Assembly (NCBI GenBank): GCA_040007395.1
Contig: JBDTVG010000217.1
Span: forward strand, 25,047-89,046
Direction of reading: 5' to 3'
Source: DATGFK01 sp040007395
GTDB lineage: Bacteria; Chloroflexota; Anaerolineae; Aggregatilineales; UBA2796
DNA: 64,000 bases
The notes below the pieces were generated by a model. It searched no databases. It had not been told where the DNA came from and saw only the letters and a program-made list of their open reading frames with translations. Positions within the stretch are counted from its first letter, which is position 1; the number at the start of each line of letters is the position of its first letter. Positions 41,222-49,780 of this stretch are shown piece after piece. The position numbers and the translations under genes are program-made.

Positions 41222-41572
41222 GGTTCAACCCTCGCTATAGCGGGCTACTTGCAACGTGGAAGTCTGGGATACAGTAGGCTTTCATGTTGCACGATTATCG
41301 TTATCGCTCGTTAATCCCCGGTATTTCCTCTGCCACCGACACTGATCAAGCGACTATTGACAAATTTAGTTGTATTCCATATAATTCATCGTTGAACAAT
41401 TGGTGTACCAATTATTGTTATAGGGGGACTATATGCAACTTGGCGCAGACGCGATACGTACTAAAGTACCATCACTAGGGCATAATCATCGGAGCTTCAT
41501 CGCCTGAACTTATCCCCACGCCGTTCTACGTTTTTCGATGTTACGGTTAATTTTCGCATAAAGGGGTAAACC
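41222..41572. other. Gene-free region before the DHA2 exporter
   Basis: No gene is supported. A short frame from 41284 has no ribosome-binding site and unusual composition. A loose dyad (TTGAACAATTGGTGTACCAATTATTGTT around 41390-41420, made of AATTGGT and ACCAATT around GT) could be an operator for the exporter. AAGGGG stands before the TTG start at 41573. Confidence 0.45.
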
Positions 41573-43471
41573 TTGACCACTATTGCAAAGCCTATGCCAC
41601 AGTTGACTGCGGCTGAAGAAACCGCCTACAAGCGACGTTGGATCGCCTTGCTGCTGCTCAGTCTGAGCCTGATGCTGATCGTGATTGACAGCACCATTGT
41701 CAATATCGCCTTCCCTTCGATTCGCAAGACCTTCGGCGCCTCATTTGCTGATGCTGAGTGGGTGAATTCCATTTATTCGCTGGTCTTCGGCGCAGCGTTG
41801 ATCACGTGGGGCAAACTAGGCGACCAGTTCGGACGGCGCAATATCTTCGTACTTGGCGCAATTGTTTTCACGTTGGGATCGCTCGGTACAGGGTTAGCTC
41901 CCAATATCGGCGTAATGATTCTGTTCCGCGCCATGCAAGGCATGGGCGCGGCAATGATGTCGCCGTCAACGCTGTCGATTGTTTCCTCAACCTTTCAGGG
42001 TAGGGAACGCGGTATGGCCTTCGGGATCTGGGGCGCGATGGCGGGCGTTTCGGTGGCACTTGGCCCGGTGTTGGGCGGCTGGTTGATCTCGTATGGCACA
42101 GGGATCACCCCTGATTCATGGCGGCTGGCCTTTCTGGTCAACGTTCCCATTGGCGTTATCGCAATTATTGGGGCATTCTGGGCGATCCGCGAAACTCGCG
42201 ATGAATCGGTCAAGGTCAAGATCGACTGGCTAGGCATTCTGCTGGCTTCGCTGGCACTTGGCGCAATCGTCTTTGCCGCTATCGAAGGTCAGAACTACGG
42301 TTGGCTACAGGCGACAAAACCCTTTAGCCTTGGCCCGATCACTTATCCGATGTTGGCAAGCGGTGTGACGGCAGTTCCAGCAGGGACAGCCTCCTTTATT
42401 CCGTTTGTTTTTGTCTTTGGGCTACTAATGTTCGTGCTTTTTGTCGTGATCGAAGTTTCGCAGGAACGACGCGGCGGCGAACCCCTGTTCGAGTTCGGCA
42501 TGTTGAAGTATCCCAGTTTCCGATATGGGCTGATTACGATATTGATTGTGGCGCTGGGTGAATTTGGTGTGGTGCTGGTCTTGTCGATCTTCTTCCAGCT
42601 TGCCAAAGGGCTGGATGCTTTTTCGACTGGACTGCGGTTCCTGCCATTTGCCATCGCTGTGTTGATTGCTGCACCTGTCGCCGGATCGCTGTCTACGCGG
42701 TTCGGAGCCAAGTGGGTTGTGACCGCCGGGATGGTCTGTGAAGCAGTATCGCTGTTTTGGATCAGCCAGATCATGTATGAGAATGTCCGATTTCTGACAT
42801 TGCTGCCGCCATTTCTGCTCTATGGAGTCGGGGTCGGGCTGGCAGTCGCACAACTGGCGAACATTGTGCTCTCGGATATTCCACAAAACAAAGCAGGTGT
42901 GGCCTCCGGGGCGACCAATACCCTGCGCCAGCTTGGTGGATCGTTAGGCATCGCGATTATTGGGGCGGTGTTGTTTGGCGCTTTTGCCACCGAAGCTAAA
43001 CCGCTGATCGAAAACTCGACGGCCTTTGAGGACTTCGGTAAGCGTGTTGCGGCGAACACCCAGATCTCGCACGAGGCGCAGGTCTTTGCGGCGGGTATCG
43101 CTAGCAATGCGGCGGCAGCCAAAAAGGGGATTGAAACCGCGCTAGATAATAACGAAGGCGGCGGTGATGGCTTTGATGTGGTCGATCTGGCGCTGACGAA
43201 TACGCCGCCCGCCGCCCGCGTCGCGCTCAGAACTTTTCAAGGGGTTGATCTGGATAAGCCGGAAGTCGTGACCCAGATCAAACAGGATCTCGCGCCGGAT
43301 GCAGCAATCCTGAACCAGAATATTCAGGATGCGTTAGGCGAAGGGTTCTCCACCGCAGGACGGGATGCCTCAACCGTTGCGGCAATCTTTGTGGCACTTG
43401 GGGCGCTCAGTTCCCTAATGCTGCCGAATAGCAAAGCTGCGCCCGGTGCAGCGCCGGTCATGGCGCACTAA
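41573..43471 (+). CDS. DHA2-family multidrug MFS transporter (14 helices)
   Basis: This 632-residue exporter of the EmrB/QacA type uses the proton gradient to expel drugs or metabolites. It has motif A (GKLGDQFGRRNIF), motif C in helix 5 (AMAGVSVALGPVLGGWL) and the DHA2 start (LLLSLSLMLIVIDSTIVNIA). A loop of about 125 residues between the last two helices (from ATEAKPLIENSTAFEDFGKR to FSTAGRDAS) is much longer than usual and seems extracellular. The start is TTG 41573 preceded by AAGGGG. A MITE-like repeat sits directly on its stop codon. Confidence 0.92.
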   Translation: MTTIAKPMPQLTAAEETAYKRRWIALLLLSLSLMLIVIDSTIVNIAFPSIRKTFGASFADAEWVNSIYSLVFGAALITWGKLGDQFGRRNIFVLGAIVFTLGSLGTGLAPNIGVMILFRAMQGMGAAMMSPSTLSIVSSTFQGRERGMAFGIWGAMAGVSVALGPVLGGWLISYGTGITPDSWRLAFLVNVPIGVIAIIGAFWAIRETRDESVKVKIDWLGILLASLALGAIVFAAIEGQNYGWLQATKPFSLGPITYPMLASGVTAVPAGTASFIPFVFVFGLLMFVLFVVIEVSQERRGGEPLFEFGMLKYPSFRYGLITILIVALGEFGVVLVLSIFFQLAKGLDAFSTGLRFLPFAIAVLIAAPVAGSLSTRFGAKWVVTAGMVCEAVSLFWISQIMYENVRFLTLLPPFLLYGVGVGLAVAQLANIVLSDIPQNKAGVASGATNTLRQLGGSLGIAIIGAVLFGAFATEAKPLIENSTAFEDFGKRVAANTQISHEAQVFAAGIASNAAAAKKGIETALDNNEGGGDGFDVVDLALTNTPPAARVALRTFQGVDLDKPEVVTQIKQDLAPDAAILNQNIQDALGEGFSTAGRDASTVAAIFVALGALSSLMLPNSKAAPGAAPVMAH

Positions 43472-43579
43472 ATAACTCACCTTACGCATCCTCACCCTAA
43501 ATCCCTCGCCCTGCGGGAGAGGGGCTGGGGGTGAGGGCAAGCGGGCGCAAAATATTTCATGCGTAAGGTGAGTAAATAA
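43469..43579. repeat. Family B MITE-like element, complete copy with target duplication
   Basis: The 97-bp element (43476-43572) starts CTCACCTTACGCAT and ends with the exact inverse ATGCGTAAGGTGAG. It is flanked by the direct repeat TAAATAA (43469-43475 and 43573-43579). The left TAAATAA contains the stop codon of the MFS gene. The core holds CCTCACCCTAAATCCCTCG and GGGGCTGGGGGTGAGGGC, which fold back on themselves. No transposase is present. Confidence 0.85.
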
Positions 43580-43960
43580 CTACCATCGCGAGAAACGTTG
43601 GGTAGCTTGTGCGCCAAAGTGGATGTGTGGAACAAAATATTCCATGACTTCCGCTGGCATATTCACCTCGTCACAAGCTGCCAACATATGCTCAATCCAG
43701 TGTTCGCGCTGAACGTCTTGGATGTTCAGCGTATGGTGGACACTGGCAACCGTTGAGAAGCCGCCGCGCTGGTAAGTATGTTCAGCCGGGCCGCCAAAGA
43801 ACTCCCCTAACCACAGCGCCATTCGCCCCACATGGTCATCATTAGGATTGCGGAACAGTGGGATCATCACTGGGTCGGCAAAGACATGCCGATAGAAAGC
43901 AGCGGCAAGGCACTGCATCCCCTCGGTTCCACCTGCCAGTTGAAAATAGGACTGGTTCAA
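43580..43960 (-). CDS. Truncated haemoglobin (group II/III-like)
   Basis: A 126-residue 2/2 globin-fold haem protein. FRNPNDDHVGRMALWLGEFF and GGPAEHTYQRGGFSTVASVH are the E-helix and proximal-region blocks; HHTLNI holds the likely proximal histidine, and REHWIEHMLAACDEV is the H helix start. Such proteins bind O2 or NO and serve in NO detoxification or oxygen sensing. The open frame reaches a GTG at 44002 inside a terminator hairpin, which cannot be right. TTG 43960 with GAAGGG seven bases upstream is preferred. A complete intrinsic terminator lies in its own leader. Confidence 0.88.
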   Translation of the reverse strand: MNQSYFQLAGGTEGMQCLAAAFYRHVFADPVMIPLFRNPNDDHVGRMALWLGEFFGGPAEHTYQRGGFSTVASVHHTLNIQDVQREHWIEHMLAACDEVNMPAEVMEYFVPHIHFGAQATQRFSRW

Positions 43961-43986
43961 AGGCCACCCTTCACTTCCCCAATTAC

Positions 43987-44019
43987 AATAAAAAATGCCC
44001 ACTTTTCTTCAGTGGGCAC
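43987..44019 (-). terminator. Intrinsic terminator in the leader of the truncated-haemoglobin gene
   Basis: Read on the minus strand: GTGCCCACT, loop GAAGAA, AGTGGGC, then ATTTTTTATT. The 8-bp stem with T-run is a textbook terminator. It points toward, and lies 27 bases before, the globin start, with no minus-strand gene above it. It therefore either ends a small RNA or acts as an attenuator of the globin gene. Confidence 0.8.
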
Positions 44020-44364
44020 GGCACAACAAATATTTTTTATTTAAAGCGATTTTAGAAATTAATTTGTGTGTATAAATGTACACGCATATCAAGCCTTTGT
44101 CTAGAGTTAATCATTAAAATTGTATTGAGAGTTAACGTTTCAAAATTAATGATTATTTTCACATCAATACTTCCGCGAATCTGCCATTAAAATTTTGCCA
44201 ATCGCGACTCTATAAAACTTCATTGGCTCGATCAATTTTATGGAAATGTTGCCTACCCTCTCTATCCAATGCTAAGATAATTAACTGTTTTCTTACGATA
44301 CATATGTCGATTACAACCGCATCCCGAAGACTTTTGCGGCTGTTTTCAAGCCTAAACCTGTATT
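44020..44364. other. AT-rich gene-free region between globin and mscL
   Basis: About 345 bases, strongly A/T-rich compared with neighbours, with no supported protein gene. On the plus strand it must hold the mscL promoter. On the minus strand it must hold the transcript that meets the terminator at 43987-44019, so a small RNA or a regulated leader is likely there. No known riboswitch was recognised. Confidence 0.5.
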
Positions 44365-44379
44365 TTGGAGGAAAATCTC

Positions 44380-44817
44380 ATGCTTAAAGAATTTCGGGAA
44401 TTTATCGTGCGGGGCAATGTGCTCGATCTGGCGGTGGGGATCATCATTGGCATTGCCTTCGGTGCTGTCGTTAATTCGTTGGTCAAAGACATCATCATGC
44501 CGCCAATCGGACTGGTTTTGGGACATCTTGATTTCAGCAATCTATTCGTCGCCTTGGATGGCAAAGCCTATGCTACTTTGAAATTGGCACAGGATGCTGG
44601 TGCGCCGACGCTCAACTACGGGCTGTTTATTACCGCGATCATCAACTTCCTGATAGTGGCCCTTGTCGTTTTCCTGATTGTTAGAGTGGCAAACCGCCTG
44701 CAAAAACCCAGAGCCACGACTGTGGCTGCCCCTACCACAAAAGATTGCCCATACTGCCTAACCTCTATCCCATTAAAGGCGACCCGTTGCCCCGCCTGCA
44801 CGTCCGAGGTTCAATAG
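44380..44817 (+). CDS. mscL: Large-conductance mechanosensitive channel with C-terminal zinc ribbon
   Basis: MscL opens under osmotic downshock and releases solutes. The first helix is the canonical FREFIVRGNVLDLAVGIIIG with AFGAVVNSLVKDIIMPPIG, and the second is ITAIINFLIVALVVFLIVR. The usual charged C-terminal helix is replaced by a short zinc ribbon: CPYCLTSIPLKATRCPACTS with two CxxC pairs. This variant occurs in several GC-rich phyla. The pore motif AVGIIIGIAFGAVV is intact. ATG 44380 has TGGAGG eight bases upstream, and the TTG at 44365 lies in that site. Length 145 aa. Confidence 0.96.
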   Translation: MLKEFREFIVRGNVLDLAVGIIIGIAFGAVVNSLVKDIIMPPIGLVLGHLDFSNLFVALDGKAYATLKLAQDAGAPTLNYGLFITAIINFLIVALVVFLIVRVANRLQKPRATTVAAPTTKDCPYCLTSIPLKATRCPACTSEVQ

Positions 44818-44833
44818 CGAGATCATTCAAAAT

Positions 44834-44904
44834 GCAGGGTCAGGCAGGCCTGACCCCTACGAAACACAATTTAGTGTAGAGGCAAGGCCTGCCTCGCCCG
44901 CTGA
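44834..44904. repeat. Family A intergenic palindromic repeat
   Basis: Complete unit: GGGTCAGGCAGGCCTGACCC, CTACGAAACACAATTTAGTG linker, and GTAGAGGCAAGGCCTGCCTC. It lies between the mscL stop and the convergent propeller gene. Confidence 0.75.
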
Positions 44905-44936
44905 TGTAATCAAATACCTACCCGCAAAGGGCTGAG

Positions 44937-46535
44937 CTACTTGCAGGCCGACGGCGGTACAGCCTGTGCGGGTTTTTCCGGCAAGATCCGTCCGCTAAAT
45001 GTATTGAAGTTGGCGATAATGCCCAGAAATACCGGATCGGCTCCGTTGGGGCGCAAACTCAACGATAGCTTTTTGTCCTTGCCTTGTGCCACGTAGACTG
45101 GCGTGCCATCCGGCAGCCATTGGATGTCTGCCAACCCGGTCAGCGATGGCACATAGGGCGAACTGGTGCCGCCGTCGGTGCCGAGGTATTTGGCCTCGCC
45201 GGACTGGGTGCGGTACAAAATGCCCTTGCTATCCGGTGTCCAGCCAAAGACTAACTGTGCAGACGGCAGCGTTTGAACGGTTGCGCCTGACGTGACGTTG
45301 CGAATAGTCCAGTTGCTACTGCGGGATACCAGAAGAAATTGTCCATCGCCCGAAGCGATCACGTAGTCGATAGGGTTGAGTTTGGCGGGTTTGCCCAAGT
45401 CTTTCGCCTGACCGTCTAGCGCTACATACCATAGATGTCCGCCAACCGTGTCCTCTTGCGGAGCCTGATCGCTGATCGGGATATAGGTGTAGAAGCCCTT
45501 CTCATCGCTATCCCACGACAGGGTTGGCATCACAGGCAATCCATTTTCACCTTCACCAATGCGCGGGACATAATTCAGCAGCGAATTAGTATCCTGACTG
45601 GCAGAAGTCGGGAACGGCGAAATATCGTTCGTACTCAGCACGACCACATGATCTTGTTTGGGCGAACGAATGATCCCGCCAACGGCTTGTGCGCCGCTAT
45701 CTACGCGGTACGGCGGGTAGCTGCCATCTAGCGGAACGGCCCACACTGCATAGCTAGTGATAGTGTCATCCTGCTCAACGATCTCTACCGCCGCCCCGTT
45801 TTGGCTCGGCAACCAAGTTACCGCATCGATCCATGCGTTTTCCGGCAACCCGAACTTCTGCGCGTCGGCAACAAAAAGCGTAGTACCGTTCGAGGCATCC
45901 ACCCAGTACAAGCCGTTATAAGTGGCGACCAGCGCTGCCGAACCGTCCGGCGCAAGATCTACCGCCAACGGCGCAGGGTCGAACTTAGTCAAGACACGAC
46001 CTACGGCTCCATGGTCGGAAACGAGTACATTGCCGTCAGCGGTGGCATAAACTACCCGTGTCGCCGCTTTGCCCGAAGGAGCCGCACTTTCGGTGGCAGC
46101 AGGGGCGGAATTTGCCCCGATGCAGGCCATCACTTCGGTGAGGGTTGTCGGCAGCGGTACGGGCGCAGTCCCCGTAAAGGGTTCCATGACATAGTTCTTG
46201 CCGCTGGTTTCGGCGATGTAGCCTTCCAATTTGTCCAAAGTCACCTTATACCAGTACAGGCCATCCGAACCGCATGTTGGCCCGTCAGTAACGTTCACCA
46301 CCGTGCCAATCGGCAGATAATGCAGCACGGCGGTGATATGGTCGGGCTGTGGCTTCAAGAATGCGCCGAGGATGTCTTTGCTGGTGGGCTTCACGATTCT
46401 GGCCTGCGTTCCGGCCTTCAGTCGTGCAGTCGGGGTTTTCTCACAGGGGTTGGCCTGCGCCAAAGTCGTTGTCTTGATACTAGATACGCTCAACATCACA
46501 CCGAACAAACACAAAAAGATTATCCAACGTTTCAC
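44937..46535 (-). CDS. Secreted SH3-domain / beta-propeller protein
   Basis: The 532-residue protein has a signal peptide (VKRWIIFLCLFGVMLSVSSI, with cleavage near TTLAQA). A bacterial SH3 domain follows at about 35-130 (LKAGTQARIV, then LYWYKVTLDKLEGYIAE). The rest is a WD40/TolB-like beta-propeller of repeated blades such as ADGNVLVSDHGAVGRVLTKF, LSWDSDEKGFYTYIPISDQ and FGWTPDSKGILYRTQSGEAK. Two cysteine pairs may form disulfides. It probably senses or binds outside the membrane. Start: GTG 46535 with TGGAGG nine bases upstream; the ATG at 46589 is rejected for lack of a site. A single gene of unknown role. Confidence 0.82.
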   Translation of the reverse strand: MKRWIIFLCLFGVMLSVSSIKTTTLAQANPCEKTPTARLKAGTQARIVKPTSKDILGAFLKPQPDHITAVLHYLPIGTVVNVTDGPTCGSDGLYWYKVTLDKLEGYIAETSGKNYVMEPFTGTAPVPLPTTLTEVMACIGANSAPAATESAAPSGKAATRVVYATADGNVLVSDHGAVGRVLTKFDPAPLAVDLAPDGSAALVATYNGLYWVDASNGTTLFVADAQKFGLPENAWIDAVTWLPSQNGAAVEIVEQDDTITSYAVWAVPLDGSYPPYRVDSGAQAVGGIIRSPKQDHVVVLSTNDISPFPTSASQDTNSLLNYVPRIGEGENGLPVMPTLSWDSDEKGFYTYIPISDQAPQEDTVGGHLWYVALDGQAKDLGKPAKLNPIDYVIASGDGQFLLVSRSSNWTIRNVTSGATVQTLPSAQLVFGWTPDSKGILYRTQSGEAKYLGTDGGTSSPYVPSLTGLADIQWLPDGTPVYVAQGKDKKLSLSLRPNGADPVFLGIIANFNTFSGRILPEKPAQAVPPSACK

Positions 46536-46806
46536 TAGAAATACCTCCAACGAGTAATTGACGATAAACGACAATACAGGGCGATCCATCTAAATAGGTG
46601 TGCTCGCGAACCGATCTGCCTCTTATTATAGTACAGTGGATCTTATAGGCTTAACCGATGAAGCTTGGCTGAGGTAACGATACTGGTCAGCGCTTTAAGG
46701 GTTAGTCTGGTTAACTAAAATTTAATGGGCGCAAGTTCGGTCAATCGGCTATCATACATTTAGATCATCTTTCATCGAAAACTGTGAAGCAGGAGTCGTG
46801 TGCCCG

Positions 46807-47766
46807 ATGACTAGCAAAGCTGCACAAACTGCCGCCGTCAGCGCTTCCCCGCTTGCCCGCGAAAAGGCTAGATTGCGGGTGTGGCGGGCGATTATGCCTT
46901 ATGTGCTCATTCTACCGACGTTCCTGTTTATCTTCACCTTCACGTTGTGGCCTGCCGCTAGCGCCGTTGTGCAGAGCACAATGAAGCCCGGTGTCACCGT
47001 CAAGACCCCACCAAAGTTCGTGGGCTTGGGCAACTATGTTGAACTGTTTGATCCATCGCGTGAGGTTGGGCAGGCTTTCCCGCGCATTTTGGGCAATACG
47101 ATTATTTTTGTTGCGGTCACTGTTCCCGTTAGCATGATCATCTCCTTTATGCTGGCGCTGCTGCTCAACCGTAAAATGCGAGCGCTTGGGCTGTATCGCT
47201 TCGCATTCTTCTATCCGGTACTCATGCCGATGATCGGGGCCGCCAGCGTTTTCGCCTTCATCTTTGCCAACAATGTCGGGCTGGCGAATACTGTGCTGCG
47301 GAGCTTTGGCCTACCGATTGTCCATTGGATCGGGGATATTAACTGGACGCTCATCTCGATTATGCTGGTGGCGATCTGGAAACAGACGGGTTTCTCGATG
47401 ATCATCTATCTGGCGGGGCTGCAAAACCTACCGCAAGATGTCTACGAAGCTGCTGATCTCGATGGCGCGACAGTCTGGCAAAAGATCCGCAAGATCACGC
47501 TGCCGCTACTCAGTGGCACGACGCTGTTTATTCTTACATCGGGGGTCGCCAATGCCTTTCAGACCGTCGATCAGCTTTACGCCTTAGGCGAAGGTCAGCC
47601 CAACGAACGCAGCAATCTACTGCTCTACTTCATTTTCCAGAAGTACAACGAAGCGGTGAATCTGGGCTATGTCAACGCGATCACGGTGATTTTGTTGGTC
47701 ATCCTGTTGATCTTTACGGCGGTGAATTTTCTGGTATTGGAGCGACGTGCTTACTATGAGAGCTAA
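46807..47766 (+). CDS. Carbohydrate ABC permease, MalF/UgpA type
   Basis: This 319-residue inner-membrane permease has six helices (first VLILPTFLFIFTFTLWPAAS). The cytoplasmic EAA loop that meets the ATPase reads EAADLDGATVWQKIRKITLP. The family is the CUT1 sugar importers. ATG 46807 is preferred over GTG 46798, which is only 2 bases from the AGGAG. Its stop overlaps the next permease by 11 bp. The binding protein and ATPase that such importers need are not in the window, so a shared MsiK-type ATPase and an unlinked binding protein are likely. Confidence 0.92.
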   Translation: MTSKAAQTAAVSASPLAREKARLRVWRAIMPYVLILPTFLFIFTFTLWPAASAVVQSTMKPGVTVKTPPKFVGLGNYVELFDPSREVGQAFPRILGNTIIFVAVTVPVSMIISFMLALLLNRKMRALGLYRFAFFYPVLMPMIGAASVFAFIFANNVGLANTVLRSFGLPIVHWIGDINWTLISIMLVAIWKQTGFSMIIYLAGLQNLPQDVYEAADLDGATVWQKIRKITLPLLSGTTLFILTSGVANAFQTVDQLYALGEGQPNERSNLLLYFIFQKYNEAVNLGYVNAITVILLVILLIFTAVNFLVLERRAYYES

Positions 47767-48610
47767 GCAAGCAACGAACACAGTTACCCGCAAGCGCTGG
47801 ATCAATTGGCTTGGCACAGCAGCGTTGACTCTGCTGGCGTTGTTCTGGCTTGTCCCGCTGATCTGGGCGGTGCTGGTCAGCGTGCGCCCACCCGACGAAC
47901 CCATTGTCAACGGCAACATCTTTTTCGGCAGTACGCTCAGCACCTTAAATTTTACTGAAGTGCTGGCTATCACCGATTGGGGTCAAGAGTACGTCACATC
48001 GATCATATTTGTGCTGGGTGTGCTGATCGTCCAGTTGATCACGATTAGCATGTCGGGCTATGCTTTTGCGCGGATGCAATTCTTCGGACGCAATATCCTG
48101 TTAGGGCTGATCTTGGTCCAATTGATGATCCCCTCCGCCGTCCTGTTAGTGCCAAACTTTGCCACGATCCGTTCGCTTGGGTTGTTCGACACCAAGTTGG
48201 CGCTGATGCTGCCCTACTTTGGCTCAGCCTTTGGCACGTTTTTGATGCGCCAGACCTTCAAGCAAGTTCCATTGGATCTCGAAGATGCGGCACGGATCGA
48301 TGGGGCGGGCTGGTTGAGCATTATGCGGCATGTCTACTTGCCTGCCTCTATCCCGACTCTCGTAGCCTTTAGTCTTATCTCGATCAGCACCCACTGGAAC
48401 GAATTTTTGTGGCCTTTTATCATCACACGAAGCGACAGTAACCGCACCCTAACAGTTGGGCTAACTCAGGTACTCCGCACCAGCGAAGTCGGCGCACTGT
48501 ACGGGCAGATTATGGCGGGCGTGTTGATCGTCATCGCGCCGCTGCTAGTGCTGTTTATGATCTTTCAGCGCCAGTTTATCAACAGTTTCCTGCGTTCGGG
48601 ACTAAAGTAA
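47756..48610 (+). CDS. Carbohydrate ABC permease, MalG/UgpE type
   Basis: This 284-residue permease is the second half of the transporter. It has six helices, starting with WLGTAALTLLALFWLVPLIW or similar, and the EAA loop EDAARIDGAGWLSIMRHVYL followed by P. The end, IFQRQFINSFLRSGLK, is close to the QRYFVxGLxxGAVKG tail of MalG-type proteins but lacks the last part. ATG 47756 (with an in-frame GTG at 47747 as alternative) overlaps the upstream gene, so the two are coupled. The next gene is convergent, which ends the unit. Confidence 0.92.
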   Translation: MRAKQATNTVTRKRWINWLGTAALTLLALFWLVPLIWAVLVSVRPPDEPIVNGNIFFGSTLSTLNFTEVLAITDWGQEYVTSIIFVLGVLIVQLITISMSGYAFARMQFFGRNILLGLILVQLMIPSAVLLVPNFATIRSLGLFDTKLALMLPYFGSAFGTFLMRQTFKQVPLDLEDAARIDGAGWLSIMRHVYLPASIPTLVAFSLISISTHWNEFLWPFIITRSDSNRTLTVGLTQVLRTSEVGALYGQIMAGVLIVIAPLLVLFMIFQRQFINSFLRSGLK

Positions 48611-48628
48611 TGTACATCCAGCATCTCA

Positions 48629-49420
48629 TCATAAGCTGGTGACAAACTCCCGGATTTGCTGCATCCATGTGGCGACTTCAGCCGCGTTTTTTCCAATGAC
48701 TAATCGAGAATTGGGCAGTAGTCGCGCAAGCTCTTCTGCTGACGACAGCGGATGAGTGGGGTCATCAACCCAAGCAAGGATCAACGCGGGCATCTTCAAC
48801 ACTCTGAGATCCTCACGAGGGGGCAGATTACACAATTTTGCGCCACGTAGGATCTGCGCTAGCGCCTTCGGGTTGAATGATTTCAGGTAGTCAGCGAAAC
48901 TTGTATTTGTGTTGGGAAAGGCTTCTAGCTGCCAAGCGGGTACCATTGGCTGCTGCTGCATTAACCCAATGAGAAAATCGATCCCTTTGACATCGATTAG
49001 GTCGGCCATTTGGTCGTAAACCGATGACTGAGCGTCTCGCGTCTCCCATGCTGTCGGGGGGTTCATCAACACGAGTCCATTCAGGCGTTCAGGGGCGGCT
49101 AAAGCGGCGTAAATGCTCGTCGCGCAACCCATCGATTGCCCACCGACAACGAACTGGTCAAAGCCTACCTGATCGGCAAGTGCCAACATATCGCGGGCTA
49201 AATTGAACCAATGATAGTCTTCAGGAGTGTAGCTGGCTTCTGATTGTCCGTGTCCACGCGCATCGTATCGCACTAAATTGATGGTATCGGTCAGTTGATC
49301 CCACTTGAACCAAGGAGTCATATCATCAAGCGACATACTCCCCATCAGGCCATGCGCCCATATGAATGGGATTCCTGTGCCACTGATCTTAACATTAAGC
49401 TCAAGATCGTTGACTTTCAT
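48629..49420 (-). CDS. Alpha/beta hydrolase
   Basis: This 263-residue soluble hydrolase has the oxyanion loop (PFIWAHGLMGS), the YDARGHGQSE strand, the nucleophile elbow VGGQSMGCATS (catalytic serine), the acid in LILAWVDDPTH and a C-terminal histidine position that is not clear: VIGKNAAEVATWMQQI has no His. The normal catalytic His is therefore either absent or replaced (the family pattern would be xxGHxxxxE here). It may have lost activity or use another residue. It is convergent with the permease pair, with no evident link. Confidence 0.85.
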   Translation of the reverse strand: MKVNDLELNVKISGTGIPFIWAHGLMGSMSLDDMTPWFKWDQLTDTINLVRYDARGHGQSEASYTPEDYHWFNLARDMLALADQVGFDQFVVGGQSMGCATSIYAALAAPERLNGLVLMNPPTAWETRDAQSSVYDQMADLIDVKGIDFLIGLMQQQPMVPAWQLEAFPNTNTSFADYLKSFNPKALAQILRGAKLCNLPPREDLRVLKMPALILAWVDDPTHPLSSAEELARLLPNSRLVIGKNAAEVATWMQQIREFVTSL

Positions 49421-49780
49421 TTATCTTCCCCTTAGAACTTTACGTTGAATAGCAAATGACTGCTTTTGTACCTAAAGGCACAATAAGTGTAACGCAAAGG
49501 CAGTAGAACTAAAAAGCGTTTTGACGATCCCAAAACAGCCGATAAAACATCACTTTGCACTAATCGGCTAATCTCTCCGAAAGCATAATCAGGCTGGTCT
49601 TGGAACCAGATACGATGGTTCCAATCATTTCAATTAATCGTTACTTATCCTCTGCGTCAATCTTTACACCCGGATAACACTTCGGCAACAGCTTTGCCCG
49701 ATGATGATACTGTCTGAATGGAATGAAGTGACTCTCGTTTCAAAGTAAACATTAGTGAGAGGAACAGAGGGTGTATTGTT
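49421..49780. other. Gene-free region upstream of the DUF1800 gene
   Basis: No gene or clear repeat is supported in these 360 bp. Short frames at 49657-49932 are on the minus strand across the DUF1800 start and are shadows of that gene. The region should contain the promoters of the divergent hydrolase and DUF1800 genes; no box pair was convincing. AGAGGAACAGAGGG lies upstream of ATG 49781. Confidence 0.4.

Noticed and set aside
43961..44002. N-terminal extension of the truncated haemoglobin to the GTG at 44002
   Set aside because: The GTG lies inside the stem of an intrinsic terminator and has no ribosome-binding site; TTG 43960 has one.
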